Below are positions 38,405-49,520 of a DNA stretch of 64,000 nt, piece after piece. The notes under the pieces are model-generated. The model made no database searches. It was given only the letters and a program-made list of their open reading frames with translations, and was not told where the DNA came from. Origin of the DNA: Odontesthes bonariensis (taxonomy: Eukaryota > Chordata > Actinopteri > Atheriniformes > Atherinopsidae); assembly GCF_027942865.1 (NCBI RefSeq), contig NC_134509.1:22244697-22308696 (forward strand), written 5' to 3'. The position numbers and the translations under genes were made by a program. The number at the start of each line of letters is the position of its first letter. The first letter of the stretch is position 1.

Positions 38405-38847
38405 ACTGTTGAGGTTTTCATTTTTTTTAAGACAAATAGTAGTTTCAGGTAGAGATGGAAGGTGGTGGTTTTTTTTGCAGGTGGAAGGTAGACTCTGCAT
38501 GAGCTGGAAAGTGGAGTTTTTTAGCAGGCAGATGGTAGACTGCATGTGGAAAAGGAAGGTGGAGGTTTTTCTTCAGGCGGATGGTATACTATGCATTTGG
38601 AGCTGGAAGCTGGAGTTTTTTCAGACGGATGGTGGACTGCAGGTGGAGATGGATGTGGATTTTTTTGCAGGCAAATGGTTGACTCTGCTGGTGGAGATAT
38701 AAGGTAGAATTGTTTGCAGATGGGTGGTAGACTGCTTGTGGAGAAGGAAGGTGGAGGTTTTTATGCAGGTGGATGGTTGACTCTGCAGGTGGAGATGGAA
38801 GGTGGAGTTCTTTTGCAGGAAGATGGTTGACTCTGCAGGTGGAATGG

Positions 38848-39135
38848 TAAATGGACTGTACTTGTATAGCGTTTTTCTAGTCTAGCTCAAAGCGCCTCTA
38901 ACACTACATGCAACATTCACCCATTCACACACACTCATACTCATACAGCACGTCTTAGTATATATCTAACTATGTGCTTCCTACTCATTCATTTATACAC
39001 CGGTGGATGCATCGGTAGGCAACGTGGGGCTCAGTATCTTGCCCAAGGACACTTCGACAACTCGAAGCTGGAGTTGAACCACCGACCTTCCCACTGGTGG
39101 AAAACTGCTCTTCCTCCTGAGCTACAGCCGCCCCG
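38848..39135 (-). mobile_element. tRNA-derived SINE inside the minisatellite
   Basis: On the minus strand it starts GGGGCGGCTGTAGCTCAGGA, with a B-box GGTTCAACTCC. It then has AGTGTCCTTGGGCAAGATAC and ends with the tail motif GCGCTTTGAGCTAGACTAGA, then TACAGTCCATTTACC. It interrupts a repeat unit after GTGGA, and GTGGA occurs again on the other side, a possible short target duplication. Confidence 0.75.
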
Positions 39136-39289
39136 TGGAGCTGGATGGTGGAGGTTTTTCGGCAGGTGGAGATAGAAGGTCGAGGTTTTTTGGCAGGTGG
39201 ATGGTTGACTCTGCTGGTGGAGATATAAGGTAGAATTTTTTGCAGATGGGTGGTAGACTGCTTGTGGAGAAGAAAGGTGGATGTTTTTC

Positions 39290-39343
39290 AATTCAATTCA
39301 AATTCAAAAATACTTTATTTATCCCAGAGGGAAATAAAATTTT
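39290..39343 (-). mobile_element. LINE 3' tail fragment
   Basis: A (TTCAA)n-like array is followed by AAATACTTTATTTATCCCAG, the reverse complement of the CTGGGATAAATAAAGT tail seen at the 3' ends of fish Rex1-like LINEs. It is a very short, 5'-truncated remnant. Confidence 0.5.
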
Positions 39344-39718
39344 TTTTGTGCAGGCGGATGGTAGACTCTGCAGGTGTAGATGGAAGGTGGCGTTTTTGTG
39401 CAGGTGGATGGTAGACTCTGCAGGTGGAGATGGAAGGTGGAGTTTTTAGCAGGTGGATGGTTGACTCTGCATGTGGCGATGGAGGTTTTTCTGCAGGTGG
39501 ATGGTAGACTTTGCAGCTGGATGTAGAATGTGGAAATTTGTCCTGCAGGTAGATGGCTGTTGATGGAGACAAACACTGTACTGATTCAAATGTGAAAAAA
39601 ACTTAAAAGCAATATAACTATGTACAGATATCATCACATTAAACATCTAACTCATATTTAAAATCTTAGATAGATTATTATATATTATTTAGATTCAGTA
39701 AATATCTATATTTTGTGG

Positions 39719-40612
39719 GTGGATTTCTCGGCTTCGGCTCATGAGAAATATCCACGTTGTGAAGCGGAGGATACTCTCCAGTCCCATAGGAGATGTGCAC
39801 AGTCTGAAGCCCGTCTTCAGAGATTGTGGTCGTCAGTGATGGACGATTTAGTCTCTCCCAGAGCTTCTGCTTAATATGAAGTCCCAGGTTCAGGCTGTAG
39901 GGACGGACACGGCCAGTTTTGAACCTACAAGAAACAGAAATAACAGAAATAACATCGTAAAAATAATGAATTTAAATCTTTTAGTCACATCAACCACCTT
40001 GTGGTAGATTTGTTGGTACTCCTCCACCGTGTGGTTGTGAATCATAAGCGGGCTGTCGTCCTGTATGGGAGCTCTGGGCTGGAGGCTGAGGGCCACAGGA
40101 GACACTGCTGGGAGGTCTTCAGGTGGGATGGGGTCTCTAGGCTTTGGCACCAAACTCAGAACCTCTAAAGGAGGTTCAGAGGGGCCGGCCACCTCGCTGC
40201 GCTTCCTCTTCCGTGAGAGGTTTGCACTTGTAGAGCGCTTGCGTTTTTTAGTCACCTGCAGAAGGTCAATAACAGAGGAGTTCAGACTGGAGGAACCCAC
40301 TTAACCCACTTAACCCACTTACTTTTGCACATTTTGCTTTGTAAGAATGAAATTCATCATTACATCAGGTTTTTACAGATCAAACCTTATTTTGTTCTAC
40401 ACTACGATGTAGGAAGATAAGTGATTCAAAATTGGAATTTGGAATTAATTTAGTTAAGCACACCTGTACACTTGTCGGGCACAAATTCTTTATCTGCATG
40501 TGAGAATCAGATGTCTTACCTGATCGTCCCTGCAGCAAGCACACTGCCTGTGGGCCGTGGTTGCGATCCTCATGGATCTGCGGATGTCCTGGTGTTCGGC
40601 TGGTACATCACA
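39719..40612 (-). CDS. Unrecognised multi-exon coding candidate
   Basis: Three minus-strand blocks have exon features. Block A (40520-40612, 93 bp) has a CAG acceptor and GTAAGA donor and encodes CDVPAEHQDIRRSMRIATTA, then HRQCACCRDDQ. Block B (39998-40255, 258 bp) joins in frame and encodes a Lys/Arg-rich start (VTKKRKRS, SRKRKRSE; nuclear-localisation-like), a Pro-rich middle and HNHTVEEYQQIYHK. Block C (up to 39924, TAG near 39719) has a CTTGTAG acceptor and a long frame beginning FKTGRVRPYSLNLGLHIKQ, containing KLWERLNRP and ISYGTGEYPP. Block B ends in phase 0, but that frame of C stops after 17 codons. The longer frame needs phase 2, so there is a frameshift or a different splice. No ATG exon was found. 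Another open stretch, about 40730-40840 (MVEINKVQERFFTKLF), could belong upstream. It could be a cellular gene, a decaying paralogue or a transposon-borne gene. Confidence 0.35.
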
Positions 40613-41316
40613 CTGAAACAGCATGTCAGAGAATGGGTTTAAATGGATTGTAAATGTAAGAAATGACAATTCCGCACAGTCCTACAAATCTTCATAATTT
40701 CCTAAAGAAAATCAGTGATGTTTTTAAGAAGTCTTTTCAACCCATGGAGTTGCTTTGTCCCTGAATAGTTTGGTAAAGAACCGTTCCTGGACCTTATTGA
40801 TCTCAACCATCAGTGCTTCCTTGCTCAAAATAGTAAAATTTCATAAACCATAACCATAAACTCCAATAATAAATACATTAATTTTGATTCATTCAACACA
40901 ATCAACATTAAAACAATAAATCCTCTAAACTCTCTTAGAAATATTCTTTTCATACTATAAATATGTAGGAAGACTTCTCGTTCAGGTCAGGTTTGAGTTT
41001 TTCTGAGTTGTTTCCCTTTGAATTAGGTAGTTTTTCATTTCATTTCATTGGACTGATGGTCACATATATCTCACATTCATAACCTGACCAGGGACGCAGA
41101 GCAGAGTATACACAGTTAAACAGCGTTTCCACTTATTGATGATGAATGATGAACATTATCAGCCAACCACAGGCGGATTAGAGAGGGCAGTGCTTTGCCC
41201 AGGTGACCTACAGCTGCCTGACATGCTTTTTAAGTGTAACGTACAAAGTTAACAACTTCAGTGATTTAAGTTCTACAAAAACCGGTATGTGAGCTAGTTT
41301 TTAGAAAAAAATATTT

Positions 41317-41317
41317 G

Positions 41318-41370
<53 letters not shown>
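41317..41370. repeat. (TA)n microsatellite
   Basis: A run of TA dinucleotides with one ATGTAT interruption. Confidence 0.95.
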
Positions 41371-41372
<2 letters not shown>

Positions 41373-41814
41373 TTTATAGTAACATTCAGACAGGTTTTGA
41401 TATAAAAGTATTGTTGCTGCTGAGCTGTATTTTTTCAAAAATGTGCAGAACTCTGATACTAAAATAGAAATAGAATAGAAAATGTCTCCAAAAGTTATAG
41501 TAAATATATATAAATAAATATACACACACACACATATATATATATATATACTTACATACTTATATATGTAAAGTTTAAGTTGTTAACCTGCAATTTGCAT
41601 TTCAAACAATAAAAGTATAAAGTCTGGCCTTTGTTGGATTTTATAAAAGTAATTACATATAATTACATAGTAATCAAACAAAACTTAGCGCTTAGAATAA
41701 AAACAAGTTCAAAAGCAAGTTCAGGCCTGACAGTTGGCATCATTCCAATCAAAATTATGTTCCCTTAAACTTTAACCCATTTTTGTTCTTTAAAATCACA
41801 TAAATATGCCCTCT

Positions 41815-41875
41815 CTACTGAATGTCCCCAATTGGGGGATGAATAAAGTATCTTTCTATTCTATTCTATCCTAAC
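41815..41875 (+). mobile_element. LINE 3' tail fragment
   Basis: GGGGGATGAATAAAGTATC followed by a (TTCTA)n array is the end of a Rex1-like LINE. Little upstream body is left. Confidence 0.45.
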
Positions 41876-43234
41876 TTTGACTTCACTTTATGTTCTGTAC
41901 AATGTGACCTGGTTAATGGGTGTTTTATATTTTAATTCTGTAATCCCTGACCTTTTGAAGATTTTATGAAAGTAGTTATGAGGACAGATGTTTTGAAGTA
42001 CTTAAAGGAAGTGTTTCAAAAGGGAAAAAAATAAACTTAGGATAACTATAAACAATTCTCAGTTTCATCAACAGGTGTTAAAAGTTATGGTACAGTTGAG
42101 GTCTAGAAGTCCATATCATGACGGTAAAAATGACTGAAATAGTATAGAAACAGTAAAAATCCCCCAATTCAACTAAAATTTGGATTATTACTTCACCATT
42201 TGCTTCACAAAGCAAAGAAAAATAGTAGCCTACAGACTATCAAATTTAAAAAAAAATCAAATTTCTCACATTTTCCATTTTGGAAGTTTGTTGAGTCACA
42301 GGAAGTTTCTGGGAGTCTTTGGCTCTTTAGAAGATGCAGCAAATTGTCAGGCGAAGTGATTGAAATCAACAGCAATTGTTGAGGGATGTCTGAGAAACAC
42401 TGTCCTTGAATGATAGAATTGTGTTTGTGTTTAAATGATGATGCTACCTAAAAGATGCACCTGAGGAGGAACCATAGCAACCATGGAATGCTGGCCATCC
42501 AAGTTTGTGCATTGGTTGTTTTCATGGATGTGGACATAATGATGCCACGTGATGTTTTTCACATACCACCTCTGAGATGGGATGTTATATCAAGTCTACC
42601 TGAAAACACATTCATATCTGTGTATGAAGCAATGTGCCCCAGCCTTGGCTCTCAGGAGAAAAGGCCCAGTCATAAGGGGAGATTGCTCTGGGAGAGAGGA
42701 GAGGGAAGTTAGTCCAGGTATGGATTGAAACAGTTTCCAGAGAGAGATGCACAGGGTGTTAAATTTTACAGAATAATTTGCTTACTTAGGAACTGGGAAG
42801 AGGAAACTTGGAAGGGGCATACTGGTTTCAGTTCCAATGGGTGCAGAGATCGTACGAGGGTGGGTGGGCAGGCGTTAATCAAGAGAGGTTTTCCACAGGA
42901 GCGGAGCATCTTGAGGGAAGCAGGTAAGTGATCTGGGCAAGTAGGCTTCTCTTCGGCCGGATGGAGGACACTGAGAAGCATAGGGACAGAGATGTTAGAA
43001 GTGTGAGCTTCAAGAAACGCAAGAGAGCCATGAAAGAGCTGCTCTACTATGGCAGATAATCTGGTGGAGATTGGGTGCAGGCCGGCGATGAGACTGATGA
43101 ACAACAGGTGTACTGACCGTGGAGAGGGAACCCAGGACTCCACCCAGCGGCAGGTCCCAGCCTACCCAACCCATCCTAGATTCCATAAGATAAGCAAACA
43201 CCACAACACAAACAATGATAAAGTACAAGGTGAG

Positions 43235-44375
43235 AAGATCCAGTTGATGAATCTCCTGGATTACTGACTACCTGACAGACAGGACACAGTTTGTATGACC
43301 AACAGGAAAGGCTGGGATGAGCAGACTCTACTTTCTAAAGAAGGCTCAGATCCTATAATGTGTGCAGCAAGATGCTGGACTCTTTCTATCAGTCCGTTGT
43401 GGGCATTGTATTTTTCTTACCTGTTGTCTGCCTGGGGGGAGCAGCATCGGAGCCAGCGATGCAAACAGACCGGACAAACTGACCAGGAAGGCTGGCTTCA
43501 TCACTGGACACACCTGGAGACATCTGAGGCCGTGATGGAGAGGAGGACTCTGTTATCCGAACTGTTATCCAATGTGGATAATCCTGAACATCCTCTCCCA
43601 TCACGTAGCGGACAGACAACAAAGTTCCTTCTCCAGGAGGCTCATTCAGCTCTGCTGTCACAAGGATCGCTACAGGAAATCCATCCATTCATCCATTTTC
43701 TATACCCGCTGAATCCGTCGGTCGGGTCGCGGGGGGGCTGGAGCCTATCCCAGCGGTCATCGGACGAGAGGCGGGGTACACCCTGGACAAGCCGCCAGTC
43801 CATCACAGGGCCACACAGAGACAAACAACCACACACACACTCACACTGACTCCTAAGGACAATTTTAGAGACACCAATTAACCTAACATGCATGTTTTTG
43901 GACAGTGGGAGGAAGCCCGAGTACCCGGAGAGAACCGACGCATACACGGGGAGAACATGCAAACTCCACACAGAAAGGCCCCAGGCGGAAGTTGAACCTG
44001 GAACCTTCTTACTGTGAGGCGCTACAGGAAATCCTTCCTGCCAAAGGCCATCAGACTGTCCAGCAGTTCACACCAGACTTAATGAGTGAATAATTATTCA
44101 TCTGTGTTAATAAATACCTTCACTGCACTCATGTTCAACTTAATTATTTAATATTTATACATGCACTATCCATCTGCACATTACTGTATATACATTTGTT
44201 CATTATTATTTTGTAAATACTTGTTTTTCTATATATTATTGTATATATTTTCTTTTTAAAATTGCCACTACCTTTTATCCATCTCGTATTTTTCTACTTC
44301 ACTGTGCTCTATACTTGCTGCTGTAATGGAAATTTCCCAGCCTGAGATTAATAAAGTATATCTTATCTTATCAAC
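43235..44375 (+). mobile_element. Rex1-like LINE relic
   Basis: Conceptual reading across frameshifts gives SWITDYLTDRTQFV near 43250-43295 (reverse transcriptase palm/thumb area). An internal deletion follows, then RLYFLKKAQ, SKMLDSFYQSVVG, GGSIGASDANR and VMERRTLLSELLSNVDNPEHPL, then RYRKSFLPAKAIRLSSS-like coding after the SINE. This is the C-terminal end of Rex1/Babar-type LINE ORF2. The 3' UTR ends at GATTAATAAAGTATATCTTATC. The element has many stops and shifts and is dead. Confidence 0.7.
43683..44020 (-). mobile_element. SINE inserted in the LINE relic, perfect target duplication
   Basis: Same family as 29223-29517, in reverse, with a (CCAT)n end and the GCTGAATCCGTCGG..CGGTCATCGG region. 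The 14-bp GCTACAGGAAATCC occurs at 43669-43682 and 44021-44034. Removing the SINE rejoins the LINE coding (HKDRYRKSFLP). The tRNA-like 5' part is short or truncated at the right end. Confidence 0.88.
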
Positions 44376-45440
44376 AAGTTTCTGATTGGGTTTTTAAGAA
44401 ATATGGTTCTAAAAACACATTTTCCACACCACACCTGAATAGCAGTCACACTTCTGGCCTACCCGTTACCAGTGACAGGTTACAATTTGCCAGAATAGTG
44501 ATTAAGTTGGCAATGATGTCGCCACTTCTTAGAGGTCTAAAATAGTCTATTCTGCAGCATCATAGTTGGTTGGTCAGATGGCTTTGAAACCCACTCCTTC
44601 TTCATGTTTTCTGTATCACAAAAGAAGAGCTTACATTGGGGCATTTATAGAATTTAATTCCACAGCATCTAGCCCATGTCTATGATGGATTGGTTCTCAC
44701 AAAGCCTCTGGTTCAAAAGCAGTTCTAAGGAAGCATATCAGCCCCAACAGAAGAATTATATCAGAAGTTAGTAACACCCGATGATGAAGTTGCAGATTGC
44801 AACCAGCTGAAAACCTTCCCACCTCCAAAAAAATGTGGTAGCCACTAAAAATGCTAAAGGCCCTCAAAGGGTCGGTGTTTATTTTAAAATACGGCTTTAA
44901 ATAAACTCTTAACTCACGGATATTCCTTAATTTGCTGTCCAGCATGTTGGAGTTAAATGAATATTAACATGTATCAGATTCTGCTTTCTCTCTAGGCAGG
45001 TTATGGGTAACTTATGAGGAAGCAAGAGAAGCAGAGGTGTTTTCGATGCTGTAAACACAACTTGACTGGAGGCGCTGCAGCTGAACAGGGAGCTGAGACA
45101 AGGACAGAGGCCTCCACAGTGTAGCCCACTCAGTACAAGCTGTACAGTCTGGGATTTGGGTCAGGGCAGCTCTCAGTCACTCAAACAAGAACGTTTGTTT
45201 AATTCACTATCTGTGAGAAAAATGCTGCAAATGAAGAAGCATTATTCTTGGCTCTGATCCAGTTCTCTCTTGTTCTTTCCAGTCAGAAATTGACAGTAGC
45301 AGAGTTCACAACATTCTGAACCACTAAGGGAAATCCTCTTTGTTGAACAGACAGATATTTGAATAGTCTTTTGTGTGCATTGTTGACTTTTATCAGTGGT
45401 TGTATGGTTTGTGAACATGATTTAAGGGTATTTACACACC
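44376..45440. other. Intergenic, nothing recognised
   Basis: No exon or repeat boundary is seen before the Harbinger terminus. Confidence 0.35.
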
Positions 45441-45795
45441 TGGGGCCTCATGTACAAAGCGTGCGTACGCACAAAATAGTGGCGTACGCACCTTTTCACG
45501 TCAACGATCAGCTGTATCAAGAACGAAAAGACCGTGGAAATGTGCGGTGCCTCACGGCAGCTTCAGGGCTGGCGTACGCACGTTTCTGCAGCTGTTGATT
45601 CTTTGGCGACACCTAAGGTGACGTTGGGAAACTGTTATAATAAATAAATGTGAAAACAATTAGTCCTCAGACTGTGATGTGCACATTTGAGATAGATGAA
45701 CAATTAATACTGATAAACAATTAATACACCCATGTGTCTCCATTTAGTGGATATAAAAGCAGCGCAAAGTGGTGCAATGCATACCATTAAAAACG

Positions 45796-47140
45796 ATGGC
45801 TGCTTTAAAAGTATTAGAAGACTTTGCAAATGGTGCAATTCGAAGAGAGCGTGTGTTCACTACAACAGAGAGGATTAGCTGGCACATGATGGCGACTCAT
45901 TAGCCGTTTTGAGGGAAATCCTCCTAGAACTGTGCGCAGAGCTGCGGCCGGCGTTGGAGCGCAACACAGCGAGGAGGCATGCGCTGCCTGTGCCCACAGG
46001 TGATGTGCACACTGGGGTTCCAACCGGGGCATTCCAGAGGGAGCTGGCCAACCGATTGGGACTGTGGCAGTCTACCCTGACCCGAGCCATGCCAGCCGCG
46101 TGGGGCAGAATTAACCGCATCTCAGCCACGTATATCAAATTCCCAACAGGCCAACATTAAAGCGGAACTCCGGGGCATTTGAAGCGTGTTTCCATTGCTA
46201 GAGGTTGTCAAATACTGCCAGTAGGACACAGAGAGATGCGTATCTGCGCTCCCTGTGTGAAGATCGCTCTGTCCGCACACCCTGTCATGCGAGGCTAATA
46301 CGTGGTGGCTAAGGGGCAAGCGCTAACCCTTCCACGTAAAACAACAACTTGCACACTGCAGAAACGTCACACCACTTTATAAACCATCCGACAATAAAGT
46401 CACAAGCCTTACCATCAAAACCATATGCATGGTTCTCACATTACTGGCATGGGGACGTTACAAAACAACTTTATAAACAGCAATTCACTCACCGGCTGGT
46501 TGTAGGCTCGCGCATGTGAAAGCCCAAAAGAGTCGATGGAGGATAATCCCATATACAAAACAATTATATTCTCTAGAAAAACTGCGTTCAAGTATTTAAA
46601 ACATTACAACAATACATGCCCAGTAATATTGTCGGATGGTTTATAAAGTGGTGTGACGTTTCTGCAGTGTGCAAGTTGTTGTTTTACGTGGAAGGGTTAG
46701 CGCTTGCCCCTTAGCCACCACGTATTAGCCTCGCATGACATGCTGTGCGGACAGAGCGATCTTCACACAGGGAGCACAGATCTGGACCTCTCTGTGTCCT
46801 ACTAGCAGTATTTGACAACCTCTAGCAATGGAAACACGCTTCAAATGCCCCGGAGTTCCCCTTTAAAGTACAATTTGAAGCGAGAGCCGATTTTGTAATC
46901 GGAGCTATCGACGGCGCACACATTGCTATAAAAGCGCCATCACATGATGAATTTGTATGTTAACAGGGAACATTTTCATTCAATCGATGTACAGATCATA
47001 TGTGACGCGTAAATGCAATTAACCAACATTGTGGCGAGGTGCCCTGGTTCAACGCACGATTCATACATTCTGAGTAACAGCATCGTTGGGGACAGACTTA
47101 CAGGGTGGCACTGTGCGTGATGGTTGGCTTCTTGGTGAGT
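45796..47140 (+). pseudogene. Harbinger (HARBI1-like) transposase remnant
   Basis: ATG at 45796 opens MAALKVLEDFANGAIRRERV. A stop follows and the frame shifts near 45900. It continues LCAELRPALERNTARRHALP, then GAFQRELANRLGLWQSTLTR and AMPAAWGRI. These match the helix-turn-helix region of HARBI1-type transposases. After the nested palindrome (46161-46862) the frame resumes QFEARADF, then VIGAIDGAHIAIKAPSHDEF, with the first catalytic Asp in GAID. It then hits stops. A possible donor (GGTGAGT) occurs near 47133. The parts with the second Asp and final Glu were not found. It is clearly dead. Confidence 0.8.
46161..46862. mobile_element. Palindromic TTAA element, copy 2, partly deleted
   Basis: This is the same family as 36833-37752. 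The left arm is complete and nearly identical to that of copy 1. I noticed one base difference, CACAAG against CACACG, while reading it. The right arm has lost about 218 bp next to the centre. The junction lies at CAGTAATATTGTCGGATGG, where ATTGT occurs at both break points in copy 1. TTAA flanks the element (46157-46160 and 46863-46866). It sits inside the Harbinger transposase frame, so it is younger than that element. Confidence 0.88.
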
Positions 47141-47594
47141 AACTTCATTCTTGTAATTGTCCTAATATTATTCCCTGTGACGCGCATTGAGTATGTGCGC
47201 CCCCAATTTCTATCCCATCTTCACAGCATCATTATTATATTATATATATTAGTCGGTGGTTAAAGTTAGTTTCTTGCTGTTTTTTGCTGGTTAAACTTCA
47301 GTTTAAGATCTTTCTAACAAGCCCCTGATCGTCTCTGTGGGCAAATGTTAATAACCCTGTGCGTAAAGTGTGAAATGTCTTAATCAGCCTCGACTTTTCC
47401 CCGGTGCACTTCTGCACGTTACTGTATGAACACGTTGTTGTGAGTTACACAAAAACATCGGTATTTAGCTTGGGGGTAATCAGAGTCACCCACATGAGAT
47501 CCCACCACCCCATGAGAGAGCAGTGTCACCATTGTTGCCCCGACTCTCTGTTCAAACAGAGTGGGTCACCACCCCCCCCCCCCCCCCCGACTAT

Positions 47595-47840
47595 TTTTGC
47601 CACACTGCAGCTGTGGGCAGCCAGTCTCCGCTTCACATCCACCTTAATGTGGGACCACTTCTTCTTCACCTCTGCTTGTGAGGCTTCTCAGACCCCACAG
47701 CATTGACAGCCTCAGGCTCTCCCACCCACTCTTCTTGTGGTTGCCGGAGGACAGGGTGCCAAAGAACACATTTTTGCGGGCCTTCACTTCAGAAAGTAGC
47801 ACCAACATCTCGCTTTTCGTGAAATTCTTCTTTTTTCCCG
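47595..47840 (-). pseudogene. Harbinger Myb/SANT-like protein remnant
   Basis: The minus strand reads KKNFTKSEMLVLLSEVKARK, then FFGTLSSGNHKKSGWESL. A frameshift follows, then EVKKKWSHIKVDVKRRLAAH in another frame. This is the same protein as the remnant at 704-925. In Harbinger elements it works with the transposase in DNA binding and nuclear import. It is broken by at least one shift. Confidence 0.7.
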
Positions 47841-48121
47841 TCTTATTCATTCTTTTTTCTTTATTTTCTGACCGTACACAGAGGGGAATCGCAGGTGCAG
47901 GGCTCATTTAAATAGGATTTGCGTATTTAAGTAGGGGCGTGGAGGAGTCGGGTGCTCCGACATGTGCGCTCAATTCCACGTTGATTGGGATGTACAAATG
48001 AAATGTGCTTGGATTAATGCGTGCGCACAGATTCGTACATCCGACGTTGGAGGGCATTTGGGTTTGAGCTACGCCATGTTTCAGTAGGAAATCCACGCAA
48101 GTCTATGTACATGAGGCCCCA

Positions 48122-49283
48122 GAATAGCCTGGAAAATCTGAGAAAGCACATGTTGTTGAGTCATGACAAACTTTTAAAACTAACGTTTTCTCTTTCTGGT
48201 GTGGGCTGCCGAGTCATGTTTTGTCCCAGTAAATTATATAGGATTTCCTCTGTGGGAGGGTTTTATGGCAGCACACTGTTTGCATGCTTCATATTTTACC
48301 GCTAAAAGAAAATGCGTCTCCCATAATGTCCTTAGCTGTGGGTGTCTTTTGAGTTTACTGAGTCACCAGCTAAATTAGGTTGAAAACAAGCTATCAGTCA
48401 TGCCACCACTGTATAGGGATAACGAAAATATGAAAGACTATCCACGTGTGTGAGGGGATCACAAGATTTGGATGATCAAAGTGTTTCAAATCAGTCAGAG
48501 GCTTAAGTGACATCACAGGCTGACAGTAAGCTATCTGAGCTCTGTCAAGTAATAACTCAGTCTGACCTTGAAATTAACAGGCACAAATGATGAAAGCAGC
48601 AGATTTTTTCCTGGCAAACACTCAAATATGATGCAACAAGTGACTGACAGGAAGTTCCAGATGTAATAGCACTTATTTCCATTAAGGCTTCATCTGAAAT
48701 ATTGAAGCTTCGCCCTGAAATACCCAATTAGGAAAGAGACTAGAATGACCTCACCTGTCAATAGAACATATTACTGTCTGTAAAGGCTTTGGATATGTCG
48801 TCACTGAAGTGGAGGCGGTTATCCAGCCTATTTTCTTTTCTAACTAAAGACAGGGACGTTTTTATTGTTCTTTGACAACATATGCTAATTTTGAATTTGA
48901 CGTCTGGAACATGTTTCAGAAGAGCTGAGACAGAAGCACGTTTGCACTGTGTTGCATCAACCCTTCTTTCTACAAATCTCTGCAAGTATTCAGAGACTAA
49001 GGACACCTAGAATATTTCTGAAGTTTGAAAGTGAAATGTTTTCCTGTTCTTGCTTGATTAATGCCACATTGATTTCAGCTGCTCATCAGGGTAACAAGTC
49101 TGGGCAGCTGGCAAGCTACTTTGAGGCTTTGTTCGCCATCCATGGAGGCAAAATTTTGTGAATATTATCAACAATATAAGCAACAACAACAACAAATTTT
49201 TCCTGCTTGCAGCATTTTCTCAGTAGCATCACCTACTGTGTAGGATGAAGAATGCAGTGAGTCCAGCATGCATTGAGTTCCAT

Positions 49284-49284
<1 letters not shown>
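48122..49284. other. Intergenic, nothing recognised
   Basis: No exon or repeat boundary is supported. Confidence 0.35.
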
Positions 49285-49318
<34 letters not shown>

Positions 49319-49400
49319 ATACTTTATTCATCCCAATTTGGGTAATTATTGTGTTGCAACAGCGTACAGAAAAACAAGTAAATAGAATACAATAAAAATA
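49285..49400 (-). mobile_element. LINE 3' tail with (GATA)n
   Basis: An array of about eight AGAT units abuts AAATACTTTATTCATCCCAA, the reverse complement of the TTGGGATGAATAAAGTATTT tail of Rex1-like LINEs. Sequence to about 49520 may be 3' UTR of the same relic. Confidence 0.55.
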
Positions 49401-49520
49401 GAGAGTAAACATCAGCTATAAACAAATCTACAGTATAGAATAAACATCAGAGAAATAAACATTAGCTATATACAAATCTACAGTATGAAGAGTAGGGTAA
49501 ATAATAATAATAGTAATAAT

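Larger units (their letters stand above)
38405..39575. repeat. Minisatellite, about 50-bp unit, in two blocks
   Basis: The unit has the form GCAGGTGGATGGTAGACTCT, then GCAGGTGGAGATGGAAGGTG, then GAGTTTTT. Copies fill 38405-38847 and 39136-39575, with length variation and internal decay. The blocks are separated by a SINE (38848-39135), and a LINE 3' tail piece sits at about 39290-39343. The unit length is not a multiple of three and stops occur, so the reading frames across it are not genes. Confidence 0.85.
40613..43234. other. Intergenic, low-complexity rich
   Basis: It contains (TA)n at 41317-41370, a second CA/TA patch at about 41521-41551, and a LINE 3' tail at about 41815-41875. The open frames at 42455-42712 and 42725-43143 have no recognisable domain. 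Confidence 0.35.
45441..48121 (+). mobile_element. PIF/Harbinger-type DNA transposon, decayed, with nested insertion
   Basis: Both ends are intact 16-bp inverted repeats, TGGGGCCTCATGTACA at 45441-45456 and its complement ending at 48121. The element contains a transposase remnant on + and a Myb/SANT-like remnant on -, the two-gene layout of Harbinger elements. Subtracting the 706 bp added by the palindromic insertion at 46161-46862 leaves about 1.98 kb. That is shorter than an autonomous element and part of the transposase is missing. I saw no target duplication (flanks ACACACC and GAATAGC). A truncated sister copy lies at 409-1133. Confidence 0.85.

Noticed and set aside
38357..39646. Ser/Thr/Pro-rich repetitive frames on the minus strand
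   Set aside because: They are translations of the roughly 50-bp minisatellite. The unit is not a multiple of three and frames break at each length change.
41301..41531. 76-codon minus-strand frame
   Set aside because: It is dominated by translation of the (TA)n repeat as IYIYIY.
42455..43143. Frames of 85, 68 and 125 codons
   Set aside because: No recognisable domain, both strands open by chance, and next to a dead LINE.
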